27,652 bases of DNA from Leidyana gryllorum EB-2025a. Lineage: Eukaryota > Apicomplexa. Positions 17,891 through 25,594 of this stretch are shown here, one piece after another (the stretch's first letter is position 1; each line of letters begins with the position of its first letter). Below the pieces are notes generated by a model. The model had not been told where the DNA came from, did no database searches, and worked only from the letters and a program-made list of their open reading frames with translations. The stretch spans positions 1-27,652 of the forward strand of contig JBLWGC010000006.1 in assembly GCA_048772705.1 (NCBI GenBank). Direction: 5' to 3'. The translations under genes and the position numbers were made by a program.

Positions 17891-18522
17891 TTAGATGATG
17901 TTGCCCATCTCAACTTGGAACCCTTTCCCGCAAATCTGACACTTCATGTATCCCCGATGTACATGAGGAGGGGTAGGGGGAGCTAGGGGAGGGGTAGGGG
18001 CTGCCAGCCTTGGCAATGGCTTCAGGTCCACCGTCGAGGCCAGTGAGTCTCTGCGAGTGCTCAATAACTCTGTTTGCTCATCTTGAACAACCGTTGAGAG
18101 ACACCCAATGACCTCAGTAGACGAGACCGAAGCTGAGGGAGACTGAGAATCACTCAGTGGCATGATAACTGGGGGGCCACTGGATGCTGGTTGGGGGAGG
18201 GAGCGAATGGGGGAGGGGTTAGCTGGCTGGGGAAAAAACCGAACAACCGGGGGTTCAGGCTCCATTGGCTGGAGCTCTACTCGCAATTGGGGTCGCGGGG
18301 CATCCCAGTTCCTCGCAAAGTGCCGAAGCTCTTCCTCGGCTATGTGAGATGTGTGGGGATGAGTTGCGGGAACTTACTTGGTGTGGGAACGTGCCAGACC
18401 AGTCTGAGTGGCACGAGGTCTTGTCTTGGGAACATCTGGGGGGGAAGAAAGTGAGCGCGAGCGAGAAGAGGGCTTTTTCGATCTGAGAACAAAAATAACA
18501 GTCCAAGTCCCACGTCTCGCAC
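17891..18522 (-). CDS. Putative spliced gene fragment with CxxC finger
   Basis: Two minus-strand blocks, 18522-18378 and 18339-17891, keep one reading frame if the 38-base segment between them (GTAAGT...ATAG) is an intron. The right block includes MFPRQDLVPLRLVWHVPT. The left block is Pro/Ser-rich (RFFPQPANPSP, LAAPTPPLAPPTPP) and ends with YMKCQICGKGFQVEMGNII and a stop. C-Q-I-C-G-K-G-F matches the first half of a C2H2 zinc finger; the His pair is not seen before the stop. Such fingers after a low-complexity region occur in transcription factors and at the N-termini of R2-type LINEs, and I cannot decide between these. Start codon uncertain. Confidence 0.3.
18340..18377 (-). other. Putative 38-base intron
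   Basis: On the minus strand the segment begins GTAAGT and ends CTCACATAG. Removing it keeps the left and right blocks in one frame, while all three frames are closed or change character if it is kept. Introns this short are known in several eukaryotic groups. A comparable 40-base GTGAGT...ACAG segment lies at 17773-17812. This is inferred from consensus only. Confidence 0.3.
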
Positions 18523-18897
18523 ACCAAATCTTGGGGAAACTGGCTCGTTTGGGCTGCTATCTGTTGCTTGCGAGCCGCACGAGAGCTAAATTAAGGAGTC
18601 TGACGACCCTTATATCTCGATGGGAGGCTAGTTTGCTGTAGCGAACGAGCCAATTGAAGTTTGGGAAGTCTCATTTTTGCAAAAATCAGGCCTTCTCGTG
18701 TCTCCGAGAGCTCGAGAGAGTCGCCTATCTCTTATTCTGGCGGTGAGATTTCGCCTAGAATGTGGCTGCTAACTAATCAGGCCACTACTATTCCTAAGGT
18801 AAGCGAGAGAGCTAGTCTAGAGCTTCTAATCAAATTCCTATTTCACTAAAAGTCGTTTCTGGTACCCCCTAAGAACCCCCAAAAAACCTACGGTAAT

Positions 18898-19112
18898 TGT
18901 AGAGGTCCCGTGCCCTCTCCTCTACGTCGGAGGTACAGTCAGGATCAGTGGCTGGGGTTTCCCGAGCCCTCTTGCCTCTAGTTGTCACCATTGTTCTAGT
19001 TTGCTCTTAGTACCTTCGTACTTGTCCGTCTGTCTGTCTGTCTCTGTTTGTTACCCCCCGAGTGTCTATCTGAAAAACCTAAAATGTGTGTAAGTTTGGT
19101 GTAACTCCTACA
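18898..19112 (-). repeat. Element H 3' LTR
   Basis: Read leftwards it starts TGTAGGAGTTACACC (inverted repeat TGTAG-gag-TTACA, one mismatch) right after the polypurine tract and ends GGGACCTCTACA, 215 bp. An ATG at 18991 opens MVTTRGKRARETPATDPD, a gag leader, 94 bases before the LTR end. It has a GTCT microsatellite but no GTGTCTCC hairpin, unlike the other LTRs. The five bases beyond it, GTAAT at 18893-18897 on the + strand, would be one copy of the target duplication if the insertion is complete. Confidence 0.75.
19028..19043 (+). repeat. (GTCT)4 microsatellite in H LTR
   Basis: Four perfect GTCT units lie within the LTR of H (GACAGACA on the element's own strand). A similar GTCTGTCTATT run occurs in S4, and CAGACAGACAG occurs near the hairpin in the LTRs of G. 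Confidence 0.8.
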
Positions 19113-19126
19113 CTCCTCCCCCTCTG

Positions 19127-20361
19127 CTATAAGAGATCGTCTCCCCTGAGTTCTTCGGTTGTGTAGGGTGGGGCATTGGGTCGCTCTGTGTTCCAGCGTA
19201 GCCTGTAAGCGAGTATGAGGTCGTGAGCTTGCCCATCGCGGATCGTTTCTATCCCCTCCCATGTGTTGTCCGCCTCAGCGTATCCAACCCATTTGATGAG
19301 CCACTCTTTGTTGCCCGTTTGTCTGTTGACCCTTTCTCCTTTCACTTCCTCCATCATATAGATCGCTTCTGGTAGGGTGTCGTCCGCTCCTATAAAGGGT
19401 TTGATTCGGGAGATGTGGAATTTATTGAAGCATCTCCAGTTGTTGGGTAGTTCCAGTTCTACCACGTCTCCTTTGGTAATGGCCTTTATGCGGAATGGTC
19501 CGCAGTAGCGTTTGGTGAGTTTGTCCTGAGGTAGGCCCCGAAGGCCTTTGGTCTGTAATAGCACTAGTGTCCCTGTCTGGAGGTCGATTTCCTTGTGATG
19601 TTGGTCGTATTGTTTCTTTTGTTGATTCCCAGCCGCTCTGATGCGATCCTGAAGTTGTGTGAGTCGCTCAGCGTAGGTCCATAAGCTCTTGTCGCTTGTG
19701 GGTATATCTAGGGTTATCGGGTGTCTGGGGATGTACCCCAGTTCGGCTTCGAACGGTGCCATTCCAGTACTCGCGTTTGGTGTCATGTTAAAGGCTATTT
19801 CCGTGGCAGCCAGATATTGGTGCCACTCGTCCGTAAACTCTCCGCAAACTGTCCTAAGCATCTGAATGGTGGTGCGGTGTGACCGTTCGACCGCTCCGTT
19901 GGTTTGTGGATGTTGGGCCGTACTCAATGATAGCTTGGTCCCGCTCAGTTTGAAGAGTTCCGTCCATAGTGCTGATAACCATCTGGGGTCTCTGTCGCCC
20001 ACTATCCTGTTGGGGAATCCTTTCTCTCGTATGATTCGGTTGAAGATGATTGCGGCACACTCTTCGGCATTGGTCGTGTGTTTGCATGGTTCCAGGATCA
20101 ACCGCTTAGTGAGGCGGTCTATTGCCACAAAGAGTGAGTCATAACCGGTCCGCTTATCCTTGGGTAGCGACAGTAGGTCGATTGATATGGCCTCCCACGG
20201 GGTCGATGGGGGTTCAACTGGGTTGAGAAGTCCCAGTGGTAGTTGGCACCGGTCTTTCGCCGTTTGGCACGTCAGACATTCCCTGCAGAACTTACCTACG
20301 TCGTGTGCCAAACCTGGCCAGGTGAAATGTGCAGCGATCCGTCCTTGGGTTCTCGTGTACC
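19127..20361 (-). pseudogene. pol: Element H integrase and chromodomain
   Basis: Read leftwards from the G insertion, the second half of the H2C2 region (CRECLTCQTAK, about 20255-20290) comes first. The catalytic core shows SIDLLSLPKD (about 20155-20190), VGDRDPRWLSALW (about 19965-20005) and NGAVERSHRTT (about 19870-19905). An SH3-like C-terminal region and a chromodomain follow (YMMEEVKGERVNRQTG and EWLIKWVGYAEADNTWEG, about 19250-19365). Pol stops about 15 bases before the LTR. This part is a single open frame; it counts as a fossil because the gene is split by G. Confidence 0.88.
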
Positions 20362-20366
20362 CTAAG
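20362..20366. repeat. Target-site duplication CTAAG of element G
   Basis: CTAAG just before the 5' LTR of G is repeated at 25590-25594 just after its 3' LTR. The perfect 5-bp duplication is what Ty3/Gypsy integrases leave, and it fixes the ends of G. The target is the integrase zinc-binding region of element H. Confidence 0.92.
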
Positions 20367-20743
20367 TGTAACACTATGTTACCCGAACCCCAAGCCCCTC
20401 TACTGGACAGACCGACACAACTCAGTCCGGATGAAGGGACGGTCCTCGGAGGCCGCCTGCTACGTCAAAGGCGGATTGTATGACGACATTTGGCCGCAGC
20501 CAATATGTCCACGTGTCTGTGTCTCCGTCTCGTGCCGGCCAGCCGGCCGGCACACATACGGAGACACGGACCAGACAGACAGAGATAGATCAGGATAGAT
20601 CACGTGACTTACCTTTTTGTGTGCCCGCCGATTGACCGTGAACCTACCGATTGAACTTACCAATACCACAATGGACGCACCCATGACGTTACGCAATGGA
20701 CGGGAAGTAACCCCCGCCACCGTGGACCCGCCGCCGGGTTACA
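20367..20743 (+). repeat. Element G 5' LTR
   Basis: The 377-bp LTR starts TGTAACACTATGTTACCC (inverted repeat TAACA-cta-TGTTA) and ends CCGCCGGGTTACA. A large hairpin lies at 20519-20567. The gag ATG at 20671 lies 73 bases before the LTR end, so the first 24 codons of gag are LTR-encoded. No clear TATA box was found. Confidence 0.9.
20519..20567 (+). repeat. LTR hairpin in G 5' LTR
   Basis: Outer arms GTGTCTCCGT and ACGGAGACAC are perfectly complementary. Inside them a second pair, GTGCCGGCC and GGCCGGCAC, forms an inner stem. In the 3' LTR copy (25363-25411) the outer arms are identical and the inner stem still pairs although its tip differs (GCCCGCGGGC), which suggests the pairing is kept. 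Confidence 0.8.
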
Positions 20744-21795
20744 CTGGTAGCAGTGCGTCGTTGAGGTCTGGACCCGGCGCGGTCGGCCTCAACGACGCAC
20801 CCGCGGACGACGGACCCCCAGCGGAAGGAACGTACGACCGCTGCGCCGAATTACAACAGGTCGTAAATGCGGCCCAAAACCTCATACGCCAGATGGAGGC
20901 TCTTACCCAGTGCCCCATCAATGCGGCGGCCCCCACGCCGAAGGAAGGAACGGAACCGCTAGGAAGGGCAGAAGAGTCGCACTCCGCCCCGAGCCGACTA
21001 GCTCAGGCGGCTGTGAAGAAACAACCGGACTTCACCGGCGAAGATGCCGTTTCCGCTAGATCCTGGCTTGAAGCATGCGAAGCGAAGTTCGCCGCATTCG
21101 GCATCAGCAACCATACCGACCGCATACGCGCCCTCGGAACGATACTTGGCGGAAGCGCTGCAGAATGGTACGCGGACACCGTTGAGGAAGGACTAATGAC
21201 CACCTGGGAGACTTACAAGAAGCGTTTCCTGGCGGAATTCGAAACCCGAAGCGTCGCGGAAGACGATCTGACAGCTTGGGCCGATCTCCGCCGCTCGGGA
21301 ACGATGAGCCAATACATAGCACAAACTCGCACGCTCAAGCGTCGCTGCGGGAAAGACGTCACGGAACGGGGTGCCACGGCCTTCTTCTTCCGAGGACTCC
21401 GCCCCGAAGACCGTATTGCCTTAGCCGCTCATGCCGGGAAACCCTTTGACGAGCTCTGCCGAGCAGCCATACTCTGTGCGACGATCGCGGACCATCAGGC
21501 GCCAGCCATTACCACGGGGAGTTGTGTGAACGCAATCTCCGCCATGAATCGGCCGGAAGCCTCAAGACCGAGGACGGTGGGCAAGCGCTGCCGGTTCTCT
21601 CACGACCAGTGCACCAGCGAAGGAAGGTGCTATAACTGTGGTGAGATGGGACACCGCAATGCCCAGTGCCCCCAGCCGAGGGAACACAGACCTCGAACCC
21701 AACGACCTCGCACATTCGCCACCAACGTCCTGGAGGAACCGGATTTTCTCGACGGCCTGAACACGGAGGAGCTAGTGTCTCAGGCGGCGCAGTAG
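20671..21795 (+). CDS. gag: Element G gag (374 residues)
   Basis: An open frame starting MDAPMTLRNGREVTPA. The first 24 codons lie in the LTR, then the primer-binding site is read as Thr-Gly-Ser-Ser in PPGYTGSSAS. Residues about 115-290 resemble the Retrotrans_gag capsid domain (AEWYADTVEEG, WETYKKRFLAEFE, FFFRGLRPEDRIALAAH). A CCHC zinc knuckle CYNCGEMGHRNAQC lies at 21628-21669. Gag would form particles and package element RNA in the cytoplasm. The start was chosen as the first ATG after the hairpin, with the same ATG-to-LTR-end phase as the other elements. The upstream in-frame codons to 20617 have no ATG. Pol overlaps its end in the -1 frame. Confidence 0.9.
   Translation: MDAPMTLRNGREVTPATVDPPPGYTGSSASLRSGPGAVGLNDAPADDGPPAEGTYDRCAELQQVVNAAQNLIRQMEALTQCPINAAAPTPKEGTEPLGRAEESHSAPSRLAQAAVKKQPDFTGEDAVSARSWLEACEAKFAAFGISNHTDRIRALGTILGGSAAEWYADTVEEGLMTTWETYKKRFLAEFETRSVAEDDLTAWADLRRSGTMSQYIAQTRTLKRRCGKDVTERGATAFFFRGLRPEDRIALAAHAGKPFDELCRAAILCATIADHQAPAITTGSCVNAISAMNRPEASRPRTVGKRCRFSHDQCTSEGRCYNCGEMGHRNAQCPQPREHRPRTQRPRTFATNVLEEPDFLDGLNTEELVSQAAQ
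20745..20755 (+). promoter_or_regulatory. Primer-binding site of element G
   Basis: TGGTAGCAGTG follows one base (C) after the LTR end, which is marked exactly by comparison of the two LTRs and the duplication. Nine bases match the complement of the initiator tRNA-Met 3' end. It encodes Gly-Ser-Ser of gag codons 26-28. Confidence 0.85.
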
Positions 21796-24700
21796 GACCG
21801 GAACCCACCTTGACAGTTCGATGGATTCTGCGCAACCCTCGCTCCGACCTTGAAGTACCCGCGACCGTCCTGCTGGACACAGGCAGTAACACGAACTGCG
21901 TGAGCGCCAGCATGGTACACCGACTCGGCTTACTTACACACCCGTGCGCTGAACGGATCAGCACGCTCGCACCGACCGACACGCCTTGCAAAGAAGAAAC
22001 GGAACTCACGTTGAAAAGACGAGCATCCCAGCAGATGCCAATTCGCTGCCTTGTTGTACCCGACCTGCCCTACGACTTGATTGCATCGACTTCGACCATT
22101 CTCGCGCTTCGACTCCTCCTAGGACGCAATGCCGAAGGGAAGTTAACTCTTTTGGAGGGAAGGAGCTTACCTTCAGATGACATAGACCCCATGTGGCTGA
22201 AAGAAGACCCAAATCGCCCATCAGGCGGCTGTAGAGTGATGACAGCGGAAGCGAAGGACATGCTGGATACACCAACCTCCGAAACTTGGGTATTAGACGA
22301 TTTTCCCTCCGTATTCCTCCAAAACTTACCCATGCCACCACACAGAGCGCGAGTAGACCACGCCATCTACCTACACGACCCTACAACCTTACCATTCGTA
22401 CGCGCGCCTTACAAGGTCCCCCAACGATTCCTGGAAGAAATGAGGAAACAGATCACGGAACTCAGAACGGAGGGAAAGATTAGACTCAGCCTCTCGACCT
22501 GGGCCTCCCCGTGCTTATTCGTACCGAAGAAAGACACCAGCGTCCCACGCCTGGTGTGCGATTATCGAAGACTAAACCAAGCGACAGTGCGCATAGCGTC
22601 TCCGATGCCTTCGCTGGAGGAAGCCCTGCAGGTGTTGGCCGGGGCAACCATTTTCTCCACCCTGGACCTGAAGAGTGGATACCACCAAATACGAATGGAC
22701 CCCGACAGTTGTGCACTCACCGCGTTCTCCACACCGTGCGCCTGTTCGAATGGACTGTGATGCCCAACGGTTTAATGAACGCGCCGGCCACCTTTATGCT
22801 GCTGATGCGATTAGTCTTCCACGACATGATAGGGATTTTCGTCTTCGTTTACCTCGATGACGTCTTGATATTCTCGAAATCCCGCGAACAACATCGATCA
22901 CACCTGAGACAAGTATTGAGGAGACTACAGGAACACCAGCTGATAGCTCACCGGCGCAAGTCGCATTTCTTCCGCACGGAAGTGGACTACATCGGTCACC
23001 GAATCTCGGCACGAGGTATAATTCCCCTGACGGACCGAGTAGCGGCACTGCGATCTCTCCAAACGCCCAAAACACTGAAGGAAGCTCAAAGCTTTTTGGG
23101 ATCCTTTAATTACTATCGGCGGTTTATACCGCATTTCTCCGACATTGCGAAGCCTATCTACGAAGGAACCCATGGGCTCAAATCACCCAACGCACCACTG
23201 CCAGACGATCCAGCCATTTCAGCAGCCGTAAGGACCCTTAAGGATTCACTATCTCATACCATCTGCCTTTCCTTCCCGCGACCACAATGCCAAGAATTGT
23301 GGGTCACAACAGATGCAAGTGCAATCGCGCTAGGAGCAGTCCTGGAGCAAGAAGAGGAAGGATCTAGGGCCCCAATCGAGTTCTTCTCAAGAACACTGAC
23401 AGATGTCGAAAGACGATACGCCACCCACGAAAGAGAACTCTTGAGTATCGTCATGGCGTGCAAGCACTGGAGGCATCTCTTACTGGGGAGGAAGGTCATC
23501 ATCCAGACGGACCACAAACCGCTGACGCACATACTCAACCAGTCGCGTCTGACGGACCGCCAGATGAGATGGATCACGGTCCTGTCAGAGTTCGACTTGG
23601 ACATCCGTTACATACCAGGGGCGAACAACCTAATCGCCGATTTACTTAGCCGTCCGAATCCGCGAACGATCGAGATAAAAGCAAATCGACTCTTGGAGAT
23701 GAAGACGGGAGTTCCCTCACAACCCATAGGAGAGGCGACGGTGCTCGCGACACAAGCCGAGCCAACAAATCTGGAAGACCGACTTCGCCAAGCATGGGCC
23801 GAGAGGCGAGCCTCAATTGAGGATGCACCGGACGTTGAATGGATCGAAGGCCTGCCTATAGAACCGGACGGCGTCATACGCGTGCCGCCGGACCCGGAGA
23901 TCATCCGACTCATCATAGGGTACAATCATGACACCAGATTCGCCGGCCACCTAGGACCTGACAAGACGGCCGCTCGCATACGGTCTCTATTCAACTGGCG
24001 AGGGCTTCAAGCGGACACGATCCAATACTGCCACCAATGCGACATTTGTCAACGAGCCAAGAAACGTAACCACCACCCAGCGGGGCTGTTGAACCCCATC
24101 AAGTGCCCGATGTTCCCATGGGAGGATGTGGGACTGGACTTCTTGGAGTTACCCACAGACCCCGAGACCTCCTACGACTACGTCATGGTGGTCGTCGACC
24201 GTCTCACACGACGAATTCGACTCACCGCTGGCAACAAAACAATCACTGCCGCCGACACCGCCACACTATTCATCGAAAACATTGTCAAGATACACGGAAT
24301 CCCTCGCCGAATCCTAAGTGACCGGGATCCTAGGTTCACGTCAGCGGTGTGGCAAGAAATGATGACACAACTAGGGGCACAAGTGACGCTGACCACCGCT
24401 TACCATCCACAAACGAACGGGCTGGTGGAGAGGGCCAACCGTTCTATACTACAAATACTACGCTGCACGCTGGAAGGAATCGGCCATCGGTGGAGCCACC
24501 TTCTCACCGCGATCGAAATAGCCTACAACACGGCGAGACAGAGCTCCACTCGTTGCTCTCCTTTCGAATTGGACACAGGAAGGACGAATTTGGGACCACC
24601 ACGCCAGATACTCCCCGCGCAACACAGCCTCCCGTTCCGAGTCTACACCCAGAAGCTCCAGGAAGCGTCGGACCGTCTCGCTGAGGCCAGTGCGGCGCAG

Positions 24701-25327
24701 AAGAGACAAGCGGATAAAGGCAGGATAATGTTGAAGTTTCAACCCGGGGATCAAGTGCTACTGTCAACTCGCAACCTTCACCATGTACCGCCTAGGAAAC
24801 TCAACCTACCGTATTACGGACCCCTGACGGTGGTCACGGCCCACCAAGGCGACACTTACACACTGAACTGCCCGGAAGGATGGCACATACATCCGAAGTT
24901 TCACGTCTCCCGATTGGAGAAGTACGTCCAGCCGACCCAACCCATGACGAGACGGGACGACACTCAAGTACAGCAACCCACCGAACCACCGCCGTTATAC
25001 ATGATGGAACAGATCATTGGAGAACGGGTGAACCGTAGTGGCGAACTGGAGTACAAGGTGAAATGGTCAGGCTTCTCGGACTCGGAATGCACCTGGGAAC
25101 CCGCGCAGCATGTGCTAGAAGGAGACGGCGCCGACTTGATCTCGCGATTCCGCCACGACTGGAATCGCCGACACCCAGAAGCCCCCTACAACGAAGCGGG
25201 TGGGGAGGGATGTAACACTATGTTACCCGAACCCCAAGCCCCTCTACTGGACAGACCGACACAACTCAGTCCGGATGAAGGGACGGTCCTCGGAGGCCGC
25301 CTGCTACGCCAAAGGCGGATTGTATGA
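21666..25327 (+). pseudogene. pol: Element G pol (PR-RT-RH-IN-chromodomain)
   Basis: Pol overlaps gag by about 130 bases in the -1 frame. Protease DTGS is at 21876-21887. RT has FSTLDLKSGYHQIRM (about 22655-22700), MPNGLMNAPATF and catalytic YLDD at 22850-22861. RNase H has TTDAS near 23308 and QTDHKPLTHIL near 23505-23535. Integrase: H2C2 at about 23925-24065, core GLDFLELP (about 24130), LSDRDPRF (about 24315-24340) and NGLVERANR (about 24417-24445). Chromodomain at about 24996-25140 (YMMEQIIGERVNRSGELEYKVKWSGF). The frame then runs through the first 117 bases of the 3' LTR before stopping. About one break lies in the RT region, so it is listed as a fossil. The YLDD box and MPNGL variant are shared with few neighbours. 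Confidence 0.88.
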
Positions 25328-25589
25328 CGACATTTGGCCGCAGCCAATATGTCCACGTGTCTGTGTCTCCGTCTCGTGCCGGCCCGCGGGCCGGCACACA
25401 TACGGAGACACGGACCAGACAGACACAGAGATAGATCAGGATAGATCACGTGACTTACCTTTTTGTGTGCCCGCCGATTGACCGTGAACCTACCGATTTA
25501 ACTTACCAATACCACAATGGACGCACCCATGACGTTACGCAGGGGACGGGAAGTAACCCCCGCCACCGTGGACCCGCCGCCGGGTTACA
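25211..25589 (+). repeat. Element G 3' LTR
   Basis: The 379-bp copy of the 5' LTR follows a polypurine tract and is followed by CTAAG. It again contains the hairpin (25363-25411) and the gag leader ATG at 25516. From there a short frame runs out of the LTR into element H antisense sequence and stops after about 33 codons. The end of pol also lies inside this LTR. Confidence 0.92.
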
Positions 25590-25594
25590 CTAAG

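Larger units (their letters stand above)
17333..18897. other. Non-LTR island between F and H
   Basis: This 1.5-kb stretch shows none of the gag, pol or LTR signatures of its neighbours. The minus strand holds Pro/Ser-rich coding-like blocks with splice-site consensus (see the separate entries). The middle (about 17590-17890) is AT-rich and different in composition. The part at 18530-18890 has no clear gene. A minus-strand ATATAAGGG near 18610 could be a TATA box for the blocks to its left, but this is weak. It may be a remnant of an ordinary gene that F and H flank, or an unrecognised non-LTR transposon. Confidence 0.4.
20367..25589 (+). mobile_element. Element G: young chromovirus nested in H
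   Basis: A complete-ended Ty3/Gypsy chromovirus of 5223 bp: 5' LTR (20367-20743), primer-binding site, gag, protease, RT (YLDD), RNase H, integrase, chromodomain, polypurine tract (GGGTGGGGAGGGA, 25198-25210) and 3' LTR (25211-25589), with a CTAAG target duplication. The LTRs differ by about six substitutions and one two-base indel over roughly 378 bp, about 1.6 percent, so this is a recent insertion. Gag is open; pol is open except for about one break. It belongs to the same lineage as E. Confidence 0.93.

Noticed and set aside
17800-17894. A 95-base plus-strand intron (GTAAGA...TTTTAG) in the island
   Set aside because: The splice consensus is good, but the downstream frame closes after 14 codons and the upstream frame has no recognisable domain. 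The minus-strand reading has longer coding-like blocks. Kept only as an alternative.
19028-19043. A telomere-like or CRISPR-like tandem array
   Set aside because: It is only four GTCT units inside an LTR; there is no spacer-repeat pattern anywhere in the window.
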